This document shows positions 25,717 through 35,332 of a stretch of 64,000 bases of DNA, in pieces. The DNA lies in the NCBI GenBank assembly GCA_022446905.1, contig JAKVBT010000005.1, forward strand, positions 304,805 to 368,804, given 5' to 3'. The DNA is from Phycisphaerales bacterium (GTDB lineage Bacteria > Planctomycetota > Phycisphaerae > Phycisphaerales > SM1A02). The translations under genes were made by a program, and so were the position numbers. The notes beneath the pieces were generated by a model. That model was not told the DNA's origin. It did no database searches and was given only the letters and a program-made list of their open reading frames with translations. The stretch's first letter is position 1. Each line of letters opens with the position of its first letter.

Positions 25717-27462
25717 TCAGACGCTGGTCTTGAGCCAGTCCATGAGTGTGTCATTGGCCCAGGTATTGATACATCGAGGAGCGGTCAGGCCACCGCGCCT
25801 GCCAGTCAGTATCCCATATCGCAGAAAGTCAAAGTGCTCGGCCGTATGTGCATCGGTGTTGATGGCGATCATCGCGCCGCTTTCAATGGCGATGCGCACG
25901 TGCTTGTCACCAAGATCGAGTCGGCGCGGATTGGCGTTGATTTCCAATGCGGTGCGATGATCCGCAGCGGCCTCAGCAACGACTTTCATATTCGGTTCAA
26001 GTCCAGGCCGGCGACCAATCATACGTCCGGTTGGATGTCCGATGATATGTACTAGGGGGTGCGATGCTGCGCGGACTAAGCGTTCTGTGGCTGCGTTGCT
26101 GTCCTGGCGCAGCGCCGCGTGTGGCGAGGCGACCACCAGATCCAGTTGGGAAAGCACATCATCTGGGTAGTCAAGTCGGCCGTCCGAAAGAATGTCGACC
26201 TCAGTGCCGGCGAGCACGCAAATGTCCTGATGATTTGCTGCAACTTGAGCGATCGCCTTGATGTGTTTCAGTAGACGATCGATTGACAGTCCATTGGCCT
26301 GTGGTTGAGACGGAGAGTGGTCGGTGATTGCCAGTGTGTGGTATCCACGCCGCCGGGCTTCGTCGACCAGTTCTTCAATGCTGAGCACGCCATCGCTGGC
26401 TGTAGTGTGCGTATGGAGATCCGATCCAATGTCCGCACGCACGATCAGATCATCGGCGGGTTCGTTGGTGATGTCATCACGAGCTTCGCGCAACTCTGGG
26501 GGGTGGAATGGAAGTTCCAGTGCGGTGTAGATCTCATCTTCCGTAGCAGCTGCGATCGGTGCAATGCCACGCTGCTGTGGAGGCGTGTCATCGCCATCAT
26601 CTGGAAAGAGTCCGTACTCATTGAGGCGTGTAGTACGGCTGCGAGCGCGTTCTCGCAGGAGTACGTTGTGTTCTTTGGAGCCGGTGAAGTACAGAAGTGC
26701 GCCGCCAACCGCATCAGCCTCGACGATGCGTAGGTCGACCTGCACGCCAAGTGCATGGCGAATTGATGCTTTGGTGTCGCCACGGGCCAGCACCTTGAGG
26801 GTGTGGGCTTCATCGGTGAATGCTGCTACCAGTGCTTCGGGATGCTCCGTCACAGCGAGGAGATCAATGTCGCCAATGGTCTCGCAACCACGGCGAAGCG
26901 AACCGGCATATTGGATGCTTGAGACGCCCTTGACCTGAAGCAACTGCTCAACGAGCGATTCAGCTAGCGGCATGGCAACGCCCAGTGGCGTTCGATCGGC
27001 ATGCTGCTGAGCAAACTCCAATGCTTCGTTGATGTTGGCAATGGTCTTGGCGCCCATGCGCGGCAAGTTGGCGAGCCGTCCGTCATCAATCGCCGCTTTG
27101 AGTGTCGCCCGATCGGTGACGTCCGCTTCTCGCCACAAGCGTCCAACAGTCTTTGGGCCAAGCCCCGAGATTGATAAGAGGTCAATCAGGCCCTCCGGAA
27201 CGTCCTCTCGCAGTTGATCGAGATCATCAAATGAGCCCCGCTCACACCATTGTTGAATCTTGGTGGCGCTTCCATCGCCGATGCCATCGATTGCTTTGAG
27301 TTCCTTGGTGTCATGAGCGATGGTAGTGATATCGACATCCAGATCTTCCAAAATGCGCGCAACCTTGCGGATGGCGGAGACGCGGAATGTGTTGGCTCCA
27401 ACAATTTCCATCAGCGCTGCCAGTTCTTCGAAACGAGTTGCAAGTTCCTGATTCTGAGTCAC
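25717..27462 (-). CDS. polX: PolX-type DNA polymerase / 3'-5' exonuclease with PHP domain
   Basis: This 581-residue protein is a family X DNA repair polymerase. It carries N-terminal helix-hairpin-helix motifs (LKAIDGIGDGSATKI, LLSISGLGPKTVGRLWREA). The polymerase core has GSLRRGCETIGDIDLL and further acidic residues, and the C-terminal PHP domain has DLHTHTTASDGVL and ITDHSPSQ. Bacterial PolX fills short gaps in base excision repair. The start GTG 27462 overlaps the recG stop in a GTGA, which fixes it; the frame stays open to 27486. Length fits the family. Confidence 0.93.
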   Translation of the reverse strand: MTQNQELATRFEELAALMEIVGANTFRVSAIRKVARILEDLDVDITTIAHDTKELKAIDGIGDGSATKIQQWCERGSFDDLDQLREDVPEGLIDLLSISGLGPKTVGRLWREADVTDRATLKAAIDDGRLANLPRMGAKTIANINEALEFAQQHADRTPLGVAMPLAESLVEQLLQVKGVSSIQYAGSLRRGCETIGDIDLLAVTEHPEALVAAFTDEAHTLKVLARGDTKASIRHALGVQVDLRIVEADAVGGALLYFTGSKEHNVLLRERARSRTTRLNEYGLFPDDGDDTPPQQRGIAPIAAATEDEIYTALELPFHPPELREARDDITNEPADDLIVRADIGSDLHTHTTASDGVLSIEELVDEARRRGYHTLAITDHSPSQPQANGLSIDRLLKHIKAIAQVAANHQDICVLAGTEVDILSDGRLDYPDDVLSQLDLVVASPHAALRQDSNAATERLVRAASHPLVHIIGHPTGRMIGRRPGLEPNMKVVAEAAADHRTALEINANPRRLDLGDKHVRIAIESGAMIAINTDAHTAEHFDFLRYGILTGRRGGLTAPRCINTWANDTLMDWLKTSV

Positions 27463-29585
27463 CCAACATCTCCTAGCCCCAGCCATCGTCCATGGGCCTT
27501 GAGCATCCGTTTCCGGAGTAATGCGTGTTCGGGAGCCTGGAGCAATGGGTCTGCATCAATCCACGCTTCGGCATCTCGCCGAGCCAGTGACAGGAGTTCC
27601 ATGTCGCGTGGCAAGCGGGCTACGCGAAAGGGGGGAATCCCAGATTGTCGCGCGCCAAAAAGTTCACCAGGTCCTCGAATCTCAAGATCGCGTTCGGCAA
27701 TGCGGAATCCATCGGTGGTCTCAACCATTGCCTCAATTCGCCTTTGGCCTTCATCTGTGCTTGGATCTGCAATGAGCACACAGCGGCCTGGGCAACTGCC
27801 ACGGCCGACACGACCGCGAAGTTGATGCAACTGGGCGAGCCCAAATCGGTCCGCATTTTCAATCACGATTCGGGTGGCTTCTGGAACATCGACGCCGACC
27901 TCAATGACTGTTGTTGCCACCAGCACATCAAGTTCGCCGCGGCGGAATCGCTCCATGATTGACTCGCGTGTGTCGGTGTCCATTCGCCCATGCAAGGCCT
28001 CAATGCGGCAGTGTTGGAGCGGACCATTACGTAGCCACTCAAGATGAGAATGGAGGTCGACCAGCCCGGATTCAGATTCATCAATGACTGCTGCAACGAC
28101 ATATCCACGCTCGCCGCGGCCTACGGCTTGGGCTAAATCGTCGTAGACCGCGTGCGCTTCAGCTGCAGTGACCGATACGGTCTCAACAGGCGTTCGGCCA
28201 GGTGGCAATTCGTCTAGTACTGAATAGTCCAGATCGCCAAAGATGGTTAGGCTCAGGGTGCGGGGGATGGGGGTTGCGGTCATGACCAGTTGATGCGGGG
28301 CGTGAAGTTGATCACCCGATTTATCGCGCAAGGCGGCACGTTGCCGAACGCCAAACCGGTGTTGCTCGTCAGTAACAGCAATGGCCAGGTCAGCAAAAAT
28401 GACATCCTCGGTCAGTACTGCATGCGTGCCAACCACGATGTTTACATCCCCGGTTGCAATATCGTTGACCAGTCGGCTACGTCGCGCAGCTGCGACAGAT
28501 CCTGTGAGTAGGCAGAGTTTGACTTCGGAGTCGCGCAGCAGAGCCTGCAAAGTCCGTGCATGTTGTTCGGCCAACAATTCGGTTGGGGCAACCAGCGCGG
28601 CCTGCTTGCCATGGGCGACCGCTTGCAGCATGGCTGCCAATGCAACCACGGTCTTGCCACTGCCGACATCGCCCTGGAGCAGTCGGTTCATGGGGATCGA
28701 CGATTCCAGATCTTGAGCAATCTCATCGATCACTCGACGCTGGGCTGTAGTCAGTTCAAAGGGGATGCGGGACTCAATTCTCCGCTGTACTTGCTCTGTC
28801 CGCGCGAGCATCTGAGCATGCAGAGCAGTTCGGCGATGATGTCGTTTCATCATGACGGCCAATTGCAGCATGAGCAGTTCGTCAAGCACCAGACGACGTC
28901 GCGCACTTGCAATCTGGTCATCGAAATCAGGTCGATGGAGATGGAGGTAGGCATCGGCGAGTGTGGGCAAGTTGCGATCGCGGCGCCATGCATCGGTCAG
29001 ATGATCTTCGAGTAGGGCTACTGCTTGATCGAGGCAACTTTGGATCACGGCTGCAAGCCGAGGTGAGGCGATGGCCTCACTGGCGGGGTAGACCGGTTGA
29101 ATCTGGACGAGATCAGAGGCGTCGCTTGGTGGGATCAGAACAGCATCATCATCTAACGCTCGCCATGTTGGGTTCGCCATCTGCACGCTGGACCGATAGG
29201 CCCGTGGTGTGCCAATGGCAGCCAACTTCTGTCCCGGGTGCAGTCGCCGTTGTATCCATGGCTGATTGAAGAAGACCAGTGTGATGTCACCTGTTGGGTC
29301 GTCGATCACGACCTCCACCTTGGGCGTGCGTCCAAAGCCGCGTTTAACCGAGACAACCTCCCCGCGTACTTCAACGTGGTCTTCTGCGGTGGCTTGCTCA
29401 GTCGTGGCATCGATGATTGGTCCGATGGCCTGCCAAGGTCGGGTGTGTTGGTAGCGCATCGGCAGATGCAGGAGCAGATCTGCGACGCATCGCAGGCCTA
29501 GGTGCTGTGTGGCCTCCACTGTCATTTGCTCGACCCCTGGGAGATCAGCAATGAGGGTGGTGAGTTGGAAGGTGGTGGCCGTCAT
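27459..29585 (-). CDS. recG: ATP-dependent DNA helicase RecG
   Basis: This 708-residue helicase remodels stalled replication forks and Holliday junctions. The N-terminal wedge/OB domain is seen in ADLLLHLPMRYQHTRPW and DHVEVRGEVVSVKRGFGR. The helicase core has the Walker A LLQGDVGSGKTVVALAAM, the DEQH box TDEQHRFGVRQRAAL, and the C-terminal LRGRVGRG motif VI. It overlaps the polX start by 4 bases. It diverges from xseA with about 60 bases between starts, forming a DNA repair cluster. Confidence 0.96.
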   Translation of the reverse strand: MTATTFQLTTLIADLPGVEQMTVEATQHLGLRCVADLLLHLPMRYQHTRPWQAIGPIIDATTEQATAEDHVEVRGEVVSVKRGFGRTPKVEVVIDDPTGDITLVFFNQPWIQRRLHPGQKLAAIGTPRAYRSSVQMANPTWRALDDDAVLIPPSDASDLVQIQPVYPASEAIASPRLAAVIQSCLDQAVALLEDHLTDAWRRDRNLPTLADAYLHLHRPDFDDQIASARRRLVLDELLMLQLAVMMKRHHRRTALHAQMLARTEQVQRRIESRIPFELTTAQRRVIDEIAQDLESSIPMNRLLQGDVGSGKTVVALAAMLQAVAHGKQAALVAPTELLAEQHARTLQALLRDSEVKLCLLTGSVAAARRSRLVNDIATGDVNIVVGTHAVLTEDVIFADLAIAVTDEQHRFGVRQRAALRDKSGDQLHAPHQLVMTATPIPRTLSLTIFGDLDYSVLDELPPGRTPVETVSVTAAEAHAVYDDLAQAVGRGERGYVVAAVIDESESGLVDLHSHLEWLRNGPLQHCRIEALHGRMDTDTRESIMERFRRGELDVLVATTVIEVGVDVPEATRIVIENADRFGLAQLHQLRGRVGRGSCPGRCVLIADPSTDEGQRRIEAMVETTDGFRIAERDLEIRGPGELFGARQSGIPPFRVARLPRDMELLSLARRDAEAWIDADPLLQAPEHALLRKRMLKAHGRWLGLGDVG

Positions 29586-29645
29586 GGAATGTGACCGAGT
29601 ATCGCAGTTTCGGCAGGATCATGCGAAACGTGGTACACCCCTGAC

Positions 29646-31061
29646 ATGGGTCAACTGCCTTTGGACTGGTCACCGGAGCCCCAGCCTGCTGAATCGCGAT
29701 CTGCCTCGGGGGCCAGTGCGCCAACCCCGTGGACCGTGTCTAGGCTTGGCGGTTGTATCACCGATGCGTTGGCGGCGGGAGTCCCTGATCCAGTCGATGT
29801 GGTAGGTGAAGTGGCCAACTGGACCGAGCGAAACGGACATTGGTACTTCTCGCTCCGTGATGAATCAGCAACCATTTCGTGCGTTATGTGGGCGTCAGAT
29901 ACGGCCCGGGCCACCATGAGGCCAGCGTCGGGCGATCGAGTTGTTGTGCGTGGTGGCGTGACCCACTGGTCTAGGCAGGGGCGAACGCAACTTCGAGTCC
30001 GACGCATCAAGCCCGATGGGCAGGGCGATCTGCAAGCGGCCTATCGCCGCCTGTGTGACCAGTGTCGGGCAGCGGGATGGTTTGATGACTCCATCAAGAA
30101 GCCATTGCCGCGTGTTCCAAGACGTATTGCCATCCTCACCAGCCCGGTTGGAGCCGCATTGCAGGATGTTGTCCGAACCGCGGGTGATCGATGGCCCGCA
30201 TGCCGACTTCTACTCGTGGACATTCCGGTGCAGGGTGCGGCCTCTGCTCAGGAGATTGCGCAGGCCATCTCGCGAGTCGATGCAGCCGCTACCGAGATGG
30301 GAATTGATGCCATGCTTGTGACCCGCGGCGGTGGATCGATTGAGGATTTATGGGCATTCAATGAGCGTGCCGTCGTAGAAGCAGTACATCACGCCGTGAC
30401 TCCAATCGTCGCAGCGATCGGGCATGAATCAGATACGACCATCATTGAGTTCGTCGCCGATGTCAGGGCATCGACCCCCACACGGGCCATAGATGTGTTG
30501 CTGCCTAGTCGGGAGGACGAACAGGCTCGTTTGGATCTGCTTACGGCAGATCTGCGACGGCGCGCCGCACAGTCAATGAGCCAGCGGCGTCAACGTCTAG
30601 GGAGCCATCAGGCCCACCTCAAGTCCAATAGTCTTCAACTCTTGGCAGGTGCTCGACAGCAACTGGCCGGGTACTCAGAAGCGTTGATGGCACGTCAGCC
30701 GCATGCGCGATTGGCTCGCCGGCGCCAGCAGCTTGAAGAAGCCGCTGCCACTCTTCGAAGGGTCATCAGCGGACGAATGCAGATGGCCCAGTCAAGGTTG
30801 GAGCAATTGGACGTGCGGCAGGTGATAGGGACACAGATCGAACGCTGGGGGGCGACAGTTCGCCAACTGGAGGGGGTACTCGCTGCAGTCGGTCCGGAAT
30901 CTGTCCTACAACGTGGTTTCTCACTGACTACGGACAGCGCAGGCCGGGTTATTCGCGATGCATCTGGGATCAAGCCCGGCGATTCCCTGTATACGCATCT
31001 GGTCCGTGGCCGAGTGGAGTCTGAGGTCCGTGTGGTCGACGCGGATGCGTCGGGGCAGTAG
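29646..31061 (+). CDS. xseA: Exodeoxyribonuclease VII large subunit
   Basis: This 471-residue subunit degrades single-stranded DNA bidirectionally. The N-terminal OB-fold is seen in VVGEVANWTERNGHWYFSLRDE, and the catalytic core in ILTSPVGAALQDVV, GGGSIEDLWAFNERAVVEA and GHESDTTIIEFVADVRASTPTRA. A long C-terminal coiled-coil follows (RQQLEEAAATLRRVIS). The N-terminal 30 residues are a low-complexity Pro/Ser stretch that may be unstructured. It is followed by xseB after 11 bases. Confidence 0.96.
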   Translation: MGQLPLDWSPEPQPAESRSASGASAPTPWTVSRLGGCITDALAAGVPDPVDVVGEVANWTERNGHWYFSLRDESATISCVMWASDTARATMRPASGDRVVVRGGVTHWSRQGRTQLRVRRIKPDGQGDLQAAYRRLCDQCRAAGWFDDSIKKPLPRVPRRIAILTSPVGAALQDVVRTAGDRWPACRLLLVDIPVQGAASAQEIAQAISRVDAAATEMGIDAMLVTRGGGSIEDLWAFNERAVVEAVHHAVTPIVAAIGHESDTTIIEFVADVRASTPTRAIDVLLPSREDEQARLDLLTADLRRRAAQSMSQRRQRLGSHQAHLKSNSLQLLAGARQQLAGYSEALMARQPHARLARRRQQLEEAAATLRRVISGRMQMAQSRLEQLDVRQVIGTQIERWGATVRQLEGVLAAVGPESVLQRGFSLTTDSAGRVIRDASGIKPGDSLYTHLVRGRVESEVRVVDADASGQ

Positions 31062-31072
31062 GCTCTGCACTC

Positions 31073-31312
31073 ATGACCGACGCCTTGCCTGCCCCGGAGA
31101 CCATGGACTTTGATGATGCTCTTCGAGAGTTAGAAGCAATCATCGAGCGTATTGATTCCGGGGAAGTCGAACTGGAAGAAGCTATGTCGGCGCATCGTCG
31201 GGGGCGCGCATTGGTGCTGCGATGTCGGTCGGTGCTTGATGCTGCTGAGCAAGAACTTGAGACCAGTTGGCAGGATGATGCCGAGCCCGCTGATACGCAG
31301 GCTGGCGACTGA
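31073..31312 (+). CDS. xseB: Exodeoxyribonuclease VII small subunit
   Basis: This 79-residue protein matches XseB: FDDALRELEAIIERIDSGEVELEEAMSAHRRG is the family core, followed by a short helix. It assembles with XseA in several copies. The gene sits directly after xseA and 3 bases before the prepilin peptidase start. Confidence 0.95.
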   Translation: MTDALPAPETMDFDDALRELEAIIERIDSGEVELEEAMSAHRRGRALVLRCRSVLDAAEQELETSWQDDAEPADTQAGD

Positions 31313-31315
31313 TCT

Positions 31316-32725
31316 GTGATTGCACTCACGGATCTTCAGGCGATACTGCTCGACCATGCTGCGTGGATCGTCTTTGTGTTCATTCTGGGCACCTGTGTGG
31401 GCAGTTTCATCAATGTCGTGAACTGGCGCATGCCCTTGGGCTTGTCGCTTTCGCACCCACCAAGTCGCTGCCCAACCTGCGGTGGCCGGTTGCGTTTTCT
31501 TCGCGAGAATACGCCGGTGCTTGGCTGGATCATGCTCCGTGGTAAGTGCCGCTGGTGCCAGACTCGAATTAGTCCGATCTACCCGATCATCGAAGCCTTG
31601 ATGGGCCTGGCCTTTGTTGGGTTGTACGTCATCTACTTCATGGTTGGTCCTGAACAGGCGTGGTGGTGGGAGGTCGGTGGCATTTGGTGGGATCGGCAAG
31701 GCTTTCTCCTCGCTTGGCCAGCCTTTGTAGCCATCGGATTTCTCATTGCTGGTCTCTATGCCATCACAGTGATTGATGCTCGGACCTTTCTGATTCCAAT
31801 GGGTATCCCGATCTTCTTGACCTGCTGTGGCATGTTGCTCTGGTTGGTGCAAGGGTGGCTGGCTCAGCCTGCAGGCCCTGGAGGGCTCGCTTGGCCCTTC
31901 GTATCGGTGGGCTGGTCTGGGGCCTTGGCTGGTCTTGGGGGCCTCCTAGGCATGGTGATCTCCATGGCATTGATGACGAGTGGTCAGATCCGCCCTAGTT
32001 TTTCGGACTACGACCAATACGTACAAGCAGATGAAGTCTTGGCGGACTATCCGCATGCCCGGCGTGAAATGGGCGTGGAATTGGCCTTCTTGACACCGCT
32101 GATTCTGGGCATCGTCTTGGGGGCGTGGATTGGATTGCAATTCAGCACAGCGCCGCCAGTCTGGGTGCAGGCAGTGGGCACCTCGATGCTTGGATGGGTA
32201 GTTGGAGGAGGCATTGTCTGGGCGGTCCGTCTGCTAGGGACGCTGGCATTTGGCCGGGAGGCGATGGGGTTGGGCGATGTGCATCTCATGGCTGCGGTGG
32301 GGGCCGTATTGGGCTGGTTTGTGCCGCTGGCGGCCTTCTTTGTGGCTCCATTCATTGGTTTGAGTTGGACCCTCGCTGCGGCGATCGCATCCAAAGCTCG
32401 CGGACAGGGCCGGCGGGAGTTGCCCTATGGACCCCATCTGGCAGTGGCGACCATGCTGGTTCTGCTGGCCTACCCAGCCGTTCAATCCGGGTGGAATCGC
32501 TTGATGCCTACGATCTCGATGCCGGGCCGGCACTTGGTCGATGATGTGGACAAGGGGGACCGATTGGACACAGGAGCTCTGAGGCGTTTCAATGGTCCCT
32601 GTGCGACGGTTGTGGCATCAACCGACGGAGCGACAGTTTGTTGTGGAAAGGAGACCCACTATGCGCATGACCACCCCGACCCTCATGGCCTTGGCTTTGA
32701 CAGCCCTGGGCACGATGGGATGTGA
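31316..32725 (+). CDS. Prepilin peptidase (type IV pilin/type II secretion leader peptidase) with atypical C-terminal tail
   Basis: This 469-residue membrane aspartyl protease cleaves and often N-methylates prepilins. The cytosolic loop has the zinc-type cysteines C52, C55, C78 and C81 (CPTC and CRWC). The catalytic aspartates are in TVIDARTFLIP and GLGDVHLMA. GTG 31316 is the start. The family part ends by about residue 405. The last 60 or so residues are hydrophilic, His/Cys-rich and unlike the family, and run 65 bases into the following OmpA-like gene. This may be a lost stop or a frameshift. No other pilus gene is in the window. Confidence 0.88.
   Translation: MIALTDLQAILLDHAAWIVFVFILGTCVGSFINVVNWRMPLGLSLSHPPSRCPTCGGRLRFLRENTPVLGWIMLRGKCRWCQTRISPIYPIIEALMGLAFVGLYVIYFMVGPEQAWWWEVGGIWWDRQGFLLAWPAFVAIGFLIAGLYAITVIDARTFLIPMGIPIFLTCCGMLLWLVQGWLAQPAGPGGLAWPFVSVGWSGALAGLGGLLGMVISMALMTSGQIRPSFSDYDQYVQADEVLADYPHARREMGVELAFLTPLILGIVLGAWIGLQFSTAPPVWVQAVGTSMLGWVVGGGIVWAVRLLGTLAFGREAMGLGDVHLMAAVGAVLGWFVPLAAFFVAPFIGLSWTLAAAIASKARGQGRRELPYGPHLAVATMLVLLAYPAVQSGWNRLMPTISMPGRHLVDDVDKGDRLDTGALRRFNGPCATVVASTDGATVCCGKETHYAHDHPDPHGLGFDSPGHDGM
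32647..32653 (+). promoter_or_regulatory. Shine-Dalgarno AAAGGAG of the second OmpA-like gene
   Basis: AAAGGAG lies 7 bases before ATG 32661 and fixes that start. It lies inside the reading frame of the prepilin peptidase tail. Confidence 0.7.
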
Positions 32726-33308
32726 CACTCAGAAGGAAGATGAGGTCACGATGCTTCGGCAGGAGGCGACCGAACTCCGAGCCCAGCTTGATGAGCGAGA
32801 TAAGGCACTGGAAGCAGCCAATGGCGAACTCAGGCAGGTCAACCTGATGCTGCGAGATCAGAAGGAACAGTACGAAACTGAAATTGCCAACATGTCAGCG
32901 GCCAGCGCCGCGCCTGCAGGCGGTTTTGACAACATCGAAGGTGTCACCGCAACTTACGGTCCCAATGATGTCACTGTCTCAGTTGAAGGCGACGTCCTCT
33001 TTGATTCAGGACGAACGACACTGAAGTCAGGCGCCAAACGATCCCTTGATCGCGTTGCTGAAGTCATCAATGCCCAATACAACGGCAATCCAGTCATTGT
33101 GGCGGGCCACACAGACTCCGATCCGATTCGCAAGAGCGGTCATAAGAGCAACCACCACCTTGGTTTTGAACGTGGCTATGCCGTGCGTGACTATCTCATG
33201 AAGCAGGGCGTAGATTCGTCACGTATCGCAGTCATGAGTTACGGACCCGATCGACCGATGGGGTCGGCTCAGACGAGCCGCCGCGTCGAGATCGTGGTTG
33301 CCCAGTAG
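32661..33308 (+). CDS. OmpA-family peptidoglycan-associated protein, probable lipoprotein
   Basis: This 215-residue protein has a signal peptide with Cys21 (GTMGC, a weak lipobox). A short coiled coil of the kind LRQEATELRAQLDERDKALE follows. The C-terminal OmpA-like domain has FDSGRTTLKSGAKRSLDRVA, VIVAGHTDSDPIRKSG and TSRRVEIVVAQ. It resembles the protein encoded at 20197-21018 in layout, without a detectable membrane barrel. The start is supported by AAAGGAG; an upstream in-frame start at 32592 lies within the prepilin peptidase frame and is rejected. Confidence 0.88.
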   Translation: MRMTTPTLMALALTALGTMGCDTQKEDEVTMLRQEATELRAQLDERDKALEAANGELRQVNLMLRDQKEQYETEIANMSAASAAPAGGFDNIEGVTATYGPNDVTVSVEGDVLFDSGRTTLKSGAKRSLDRVAEVINAQYNGNPVIVAGHTDSDPIRKSGHKSNHHLGFERGYAVRDYLMKQGVDSSRIAVMSYGPDRPMGSAQTSRRVEIVVAQ

Positions 33309-33337
33309 CCAGCGCGTTTCATTTGTATGACATCACG

Positions 33338-33368
33338 CCGACATCACCGATTTATTCGGTGATGTCGG
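33338..33368 (+). terminator. Perfect 12-bp hairpin after the OmpA-like gene
   Basis: CCGACATCACCG (33338-33349) pairs perfectly with CGGTGATGTCGG (33357-33368) around a 7-base A/T loop. It lies 30 bases after the OmpA-like stop and 32 bases before the kup start. There is no strong T tract, so it could also be an operator or RNA element, but a terminator is the simplest reading. Confidence 0.65.
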
Positions 33369-33399
33369 TTGCTGCGCGTGACCTGTTAGTCTGGCAGCC

Positions 33400-35307
33400 A
33401 TGACCGCTGCGGCGCATCGCAAGCCTGCAACTCCAGTGCTCGCTCTCGGTGCGCTTGGCGTTGTCTTTGGCGATATTGGGACTAGTCCGCTCTATGCCTT
33501 TCGCGCTTGTCTCAGTGTGATCGGGCAGGATGTGCCAGAGCCGGCCACCGTGCTGGGGATTCTCTCGATCATCGTCTGGACGCTGATGTTGGTGATCGGG
33601 CTCAAATACATCTCGCTTGTGCTTCGGGCAGACAATGGTGGTGAGGGGGGCATCATGGCGCTGTTGGCAGTGGCGACCGGACAGCGAGTCACCGAGTCTG
33701 GGGAAAGCCAGCCTGCCAAAAACCGTGGGTGGATGCTGTGGCTGGCGCTTGCGGCTGCGGCGCTGTTGTATGGAGATGGCATCATCACCCCGGCCATCAG
33801 TGTGCTGGGGGCTCTGGAGGGTCTTGCAGTGACCCATATGCCTCATGAGCATCAAGCCAAGTGGATTGTGCTGGTGGCATTGGGGATCATCACCCTGCTT
33901 TTTGCATTGCAGCGGTTTGGAAGTGGAAGGATCGGCAAGATTGCTGGTCCCATCATGCTGATCTGGTTTGTGGCTATCGGTGCAGCTGGCCTGTATCGAG
34001 TCATCGAGACGCCAGAAGTCTTGCAGGCGTTGTCACCGTTGTGGGGGATTGAGTTGATCGCTGCCAATCCACTGCTTGCCTTTGTGCTGCTTGGGGCCGT
34101 GGTCTTGTGTGTCACTGGTGGTGAAGCTTTGTACGCAGACATGGGGCATTTCGGTCGTCGAGCCATTGCGCTTGGTTGGTGGCTCGTGGCCTGTCCGGGT
34201 TTGTTGTTGTCATATCTTGGACAAGGTGCAGTGACACTCAAGATGAAGGGGGATGTGGGTAATGCGTTCTTTGCCACAGTGCCGCCGGAACTGCTACTGC
34301 CGATGGTGATTCTGGCAACTGTTGCTGCCATACTTGCCTCACAGGCCATCATTAGTGGTGTTTTTTCTGTGACGCGGCAATTGTCTCAGCGTGGGTTATT
34401 GCCCCCGATGCGGGTGATCCATACTTCACCAGTGGAAGGGCAAATCTTCTTGCCAGCGATGAACAAAATGCTCTTCGTCGCCTGTTTCCTCATGGTGCTG
34501 ATCTTCCAGAGCAGCAACTCTTTGGCATCTGCCTATGGACTCGCTGTGACCGGAGTCATGCTAGTCACGACGTTTTTCTTCATCATCGTGGCCAGATCAC
34601 GCTGGCATTGGCGTTGGTGGGGTTTGGTGCCAGTGGCGGGACTGCTTCTGTGCATTGACTTGAGTTTGTTTGCATCAAGTGCACTGAAGGTGCCATCAGG
34701 TGGTTGGCTGCCATTGGTGGTGGCGGGCATCGTGGTGTTGATGTGCCTGACTTGGCGGCGTGGCTCGGTCTTGGTGGAACAAGGACGGTTTGAGGATGGC
34801 CTGCCGCTCGATCATCTGCTTGAACAACTGGCAACTGGATCAATTCAGCGTGTCCCGGGTACAGGGGTGTTCTTTGGGCGGGATGTGGCGACGACGCCAG
34901 TGACTATTCGCAAAGTCGTTCGACATCTCGGGGTTGTGCCCGAAGTGATTGTGGTGTTGAACATGCAGTTCTTGCCAGTTCCTCGTGTGCCGTACCAGCA
35001 TCGAATGCGTTTGGAAACGCTTGATCAAGGCATTTGGTTGATTCGTGCACGATTTGGTTATTTGCAGTCATTGGATATTCAGGAGTTGATGCGCGATGCG
35101 ACCAACCGGGGTGTGCCTGCTGATCCAGATGTGACCAGTTACTGGGTGCGGCGTGATCTCGTGGTGTCAGCCAGTTCCTACCAGCGGATGAGTCGTTGGC
35201 GAGGGGCGCTCTTTGGTTGGATGCTTCGCAATGCCACTGTGATGCCGGACATGCTTGAACTGCCACCTCGACGCACCGTCGAGTTGGGGATGCGGGCCAA
35301 TATCTAA
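33400..35307 (+). CDS. kup: KUP-family potassium uptake transporter
   Basis: This 635-residue membrane protein takes up K+ with protons. The N-terminus shows the family hallmark LGALGVVFGDIGTSPLYAF, followed by YISLVLRADNGGEGGIMAL, a pore region (AALLYGDGIITPAISVLGALEG) and GGEALYADMGHFGRRAI. A hydrophilic C-terminal domain of about 150 residues completes the protein. Length is typical. It is a single-gene unit convergent to the MCE gene with 25 bases between stops. Confidence 0.95.
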   Translation: MTAAAHRKPATPVLALGALGVVFGDIGTSPLYAFRACLSVIGQDVPEPATVLGILSIIVWTLMLVIGLKYISLVLRADNGGEGGIMALLAVATGQRVTESGESQPAKNRGWMLWLALAAAALLYGDGIITPAISVLGALEGLAVTHMPHEHQAKWIVLVALGIITLLFALQRFGSGRIGKIAGPIMLIWFVAIGAAGLYRVIETPEVLQALSPLWGIELIAANPLLAFVLLGAVVLCVTGGEALYADMGHFGRRAIALGWWLVACPGLLLSYLGQGAVTLKMKGDVGNAFFATVPPELLLPMVILATVAAILASQAIISGVFSVTRQLSQRGLLPPMRVIHTSPVEGQIFLPAMNKMLFVACFLMVLIFQSSNSLASAYGLAVTGVMLVTTFFFIIVARSRWHWRWWGLVPVAGLLLCIDLSLFASSALKVPSGGWLPLVVAGIVVLMCLTWRRGSVLVEQGRFEDGLPLDHLLEQLATGSIQRVPGTGVFFGRDVATTPVTIRKVVRHLGVVPEVIVVLNMQFLPVPRVPYQHRMRLETLDQGIWLIRARFGYLQSLDIQELMRDATNRGVPADPDVTSYWVRRDLVVSASSYQRMSRWRGALFGWMLRNATVMPDMLELPPRRTVELGMRANI

Positions 35308-35332
35308 TCGCTCATGGTGTTGCAGCGCCCGC

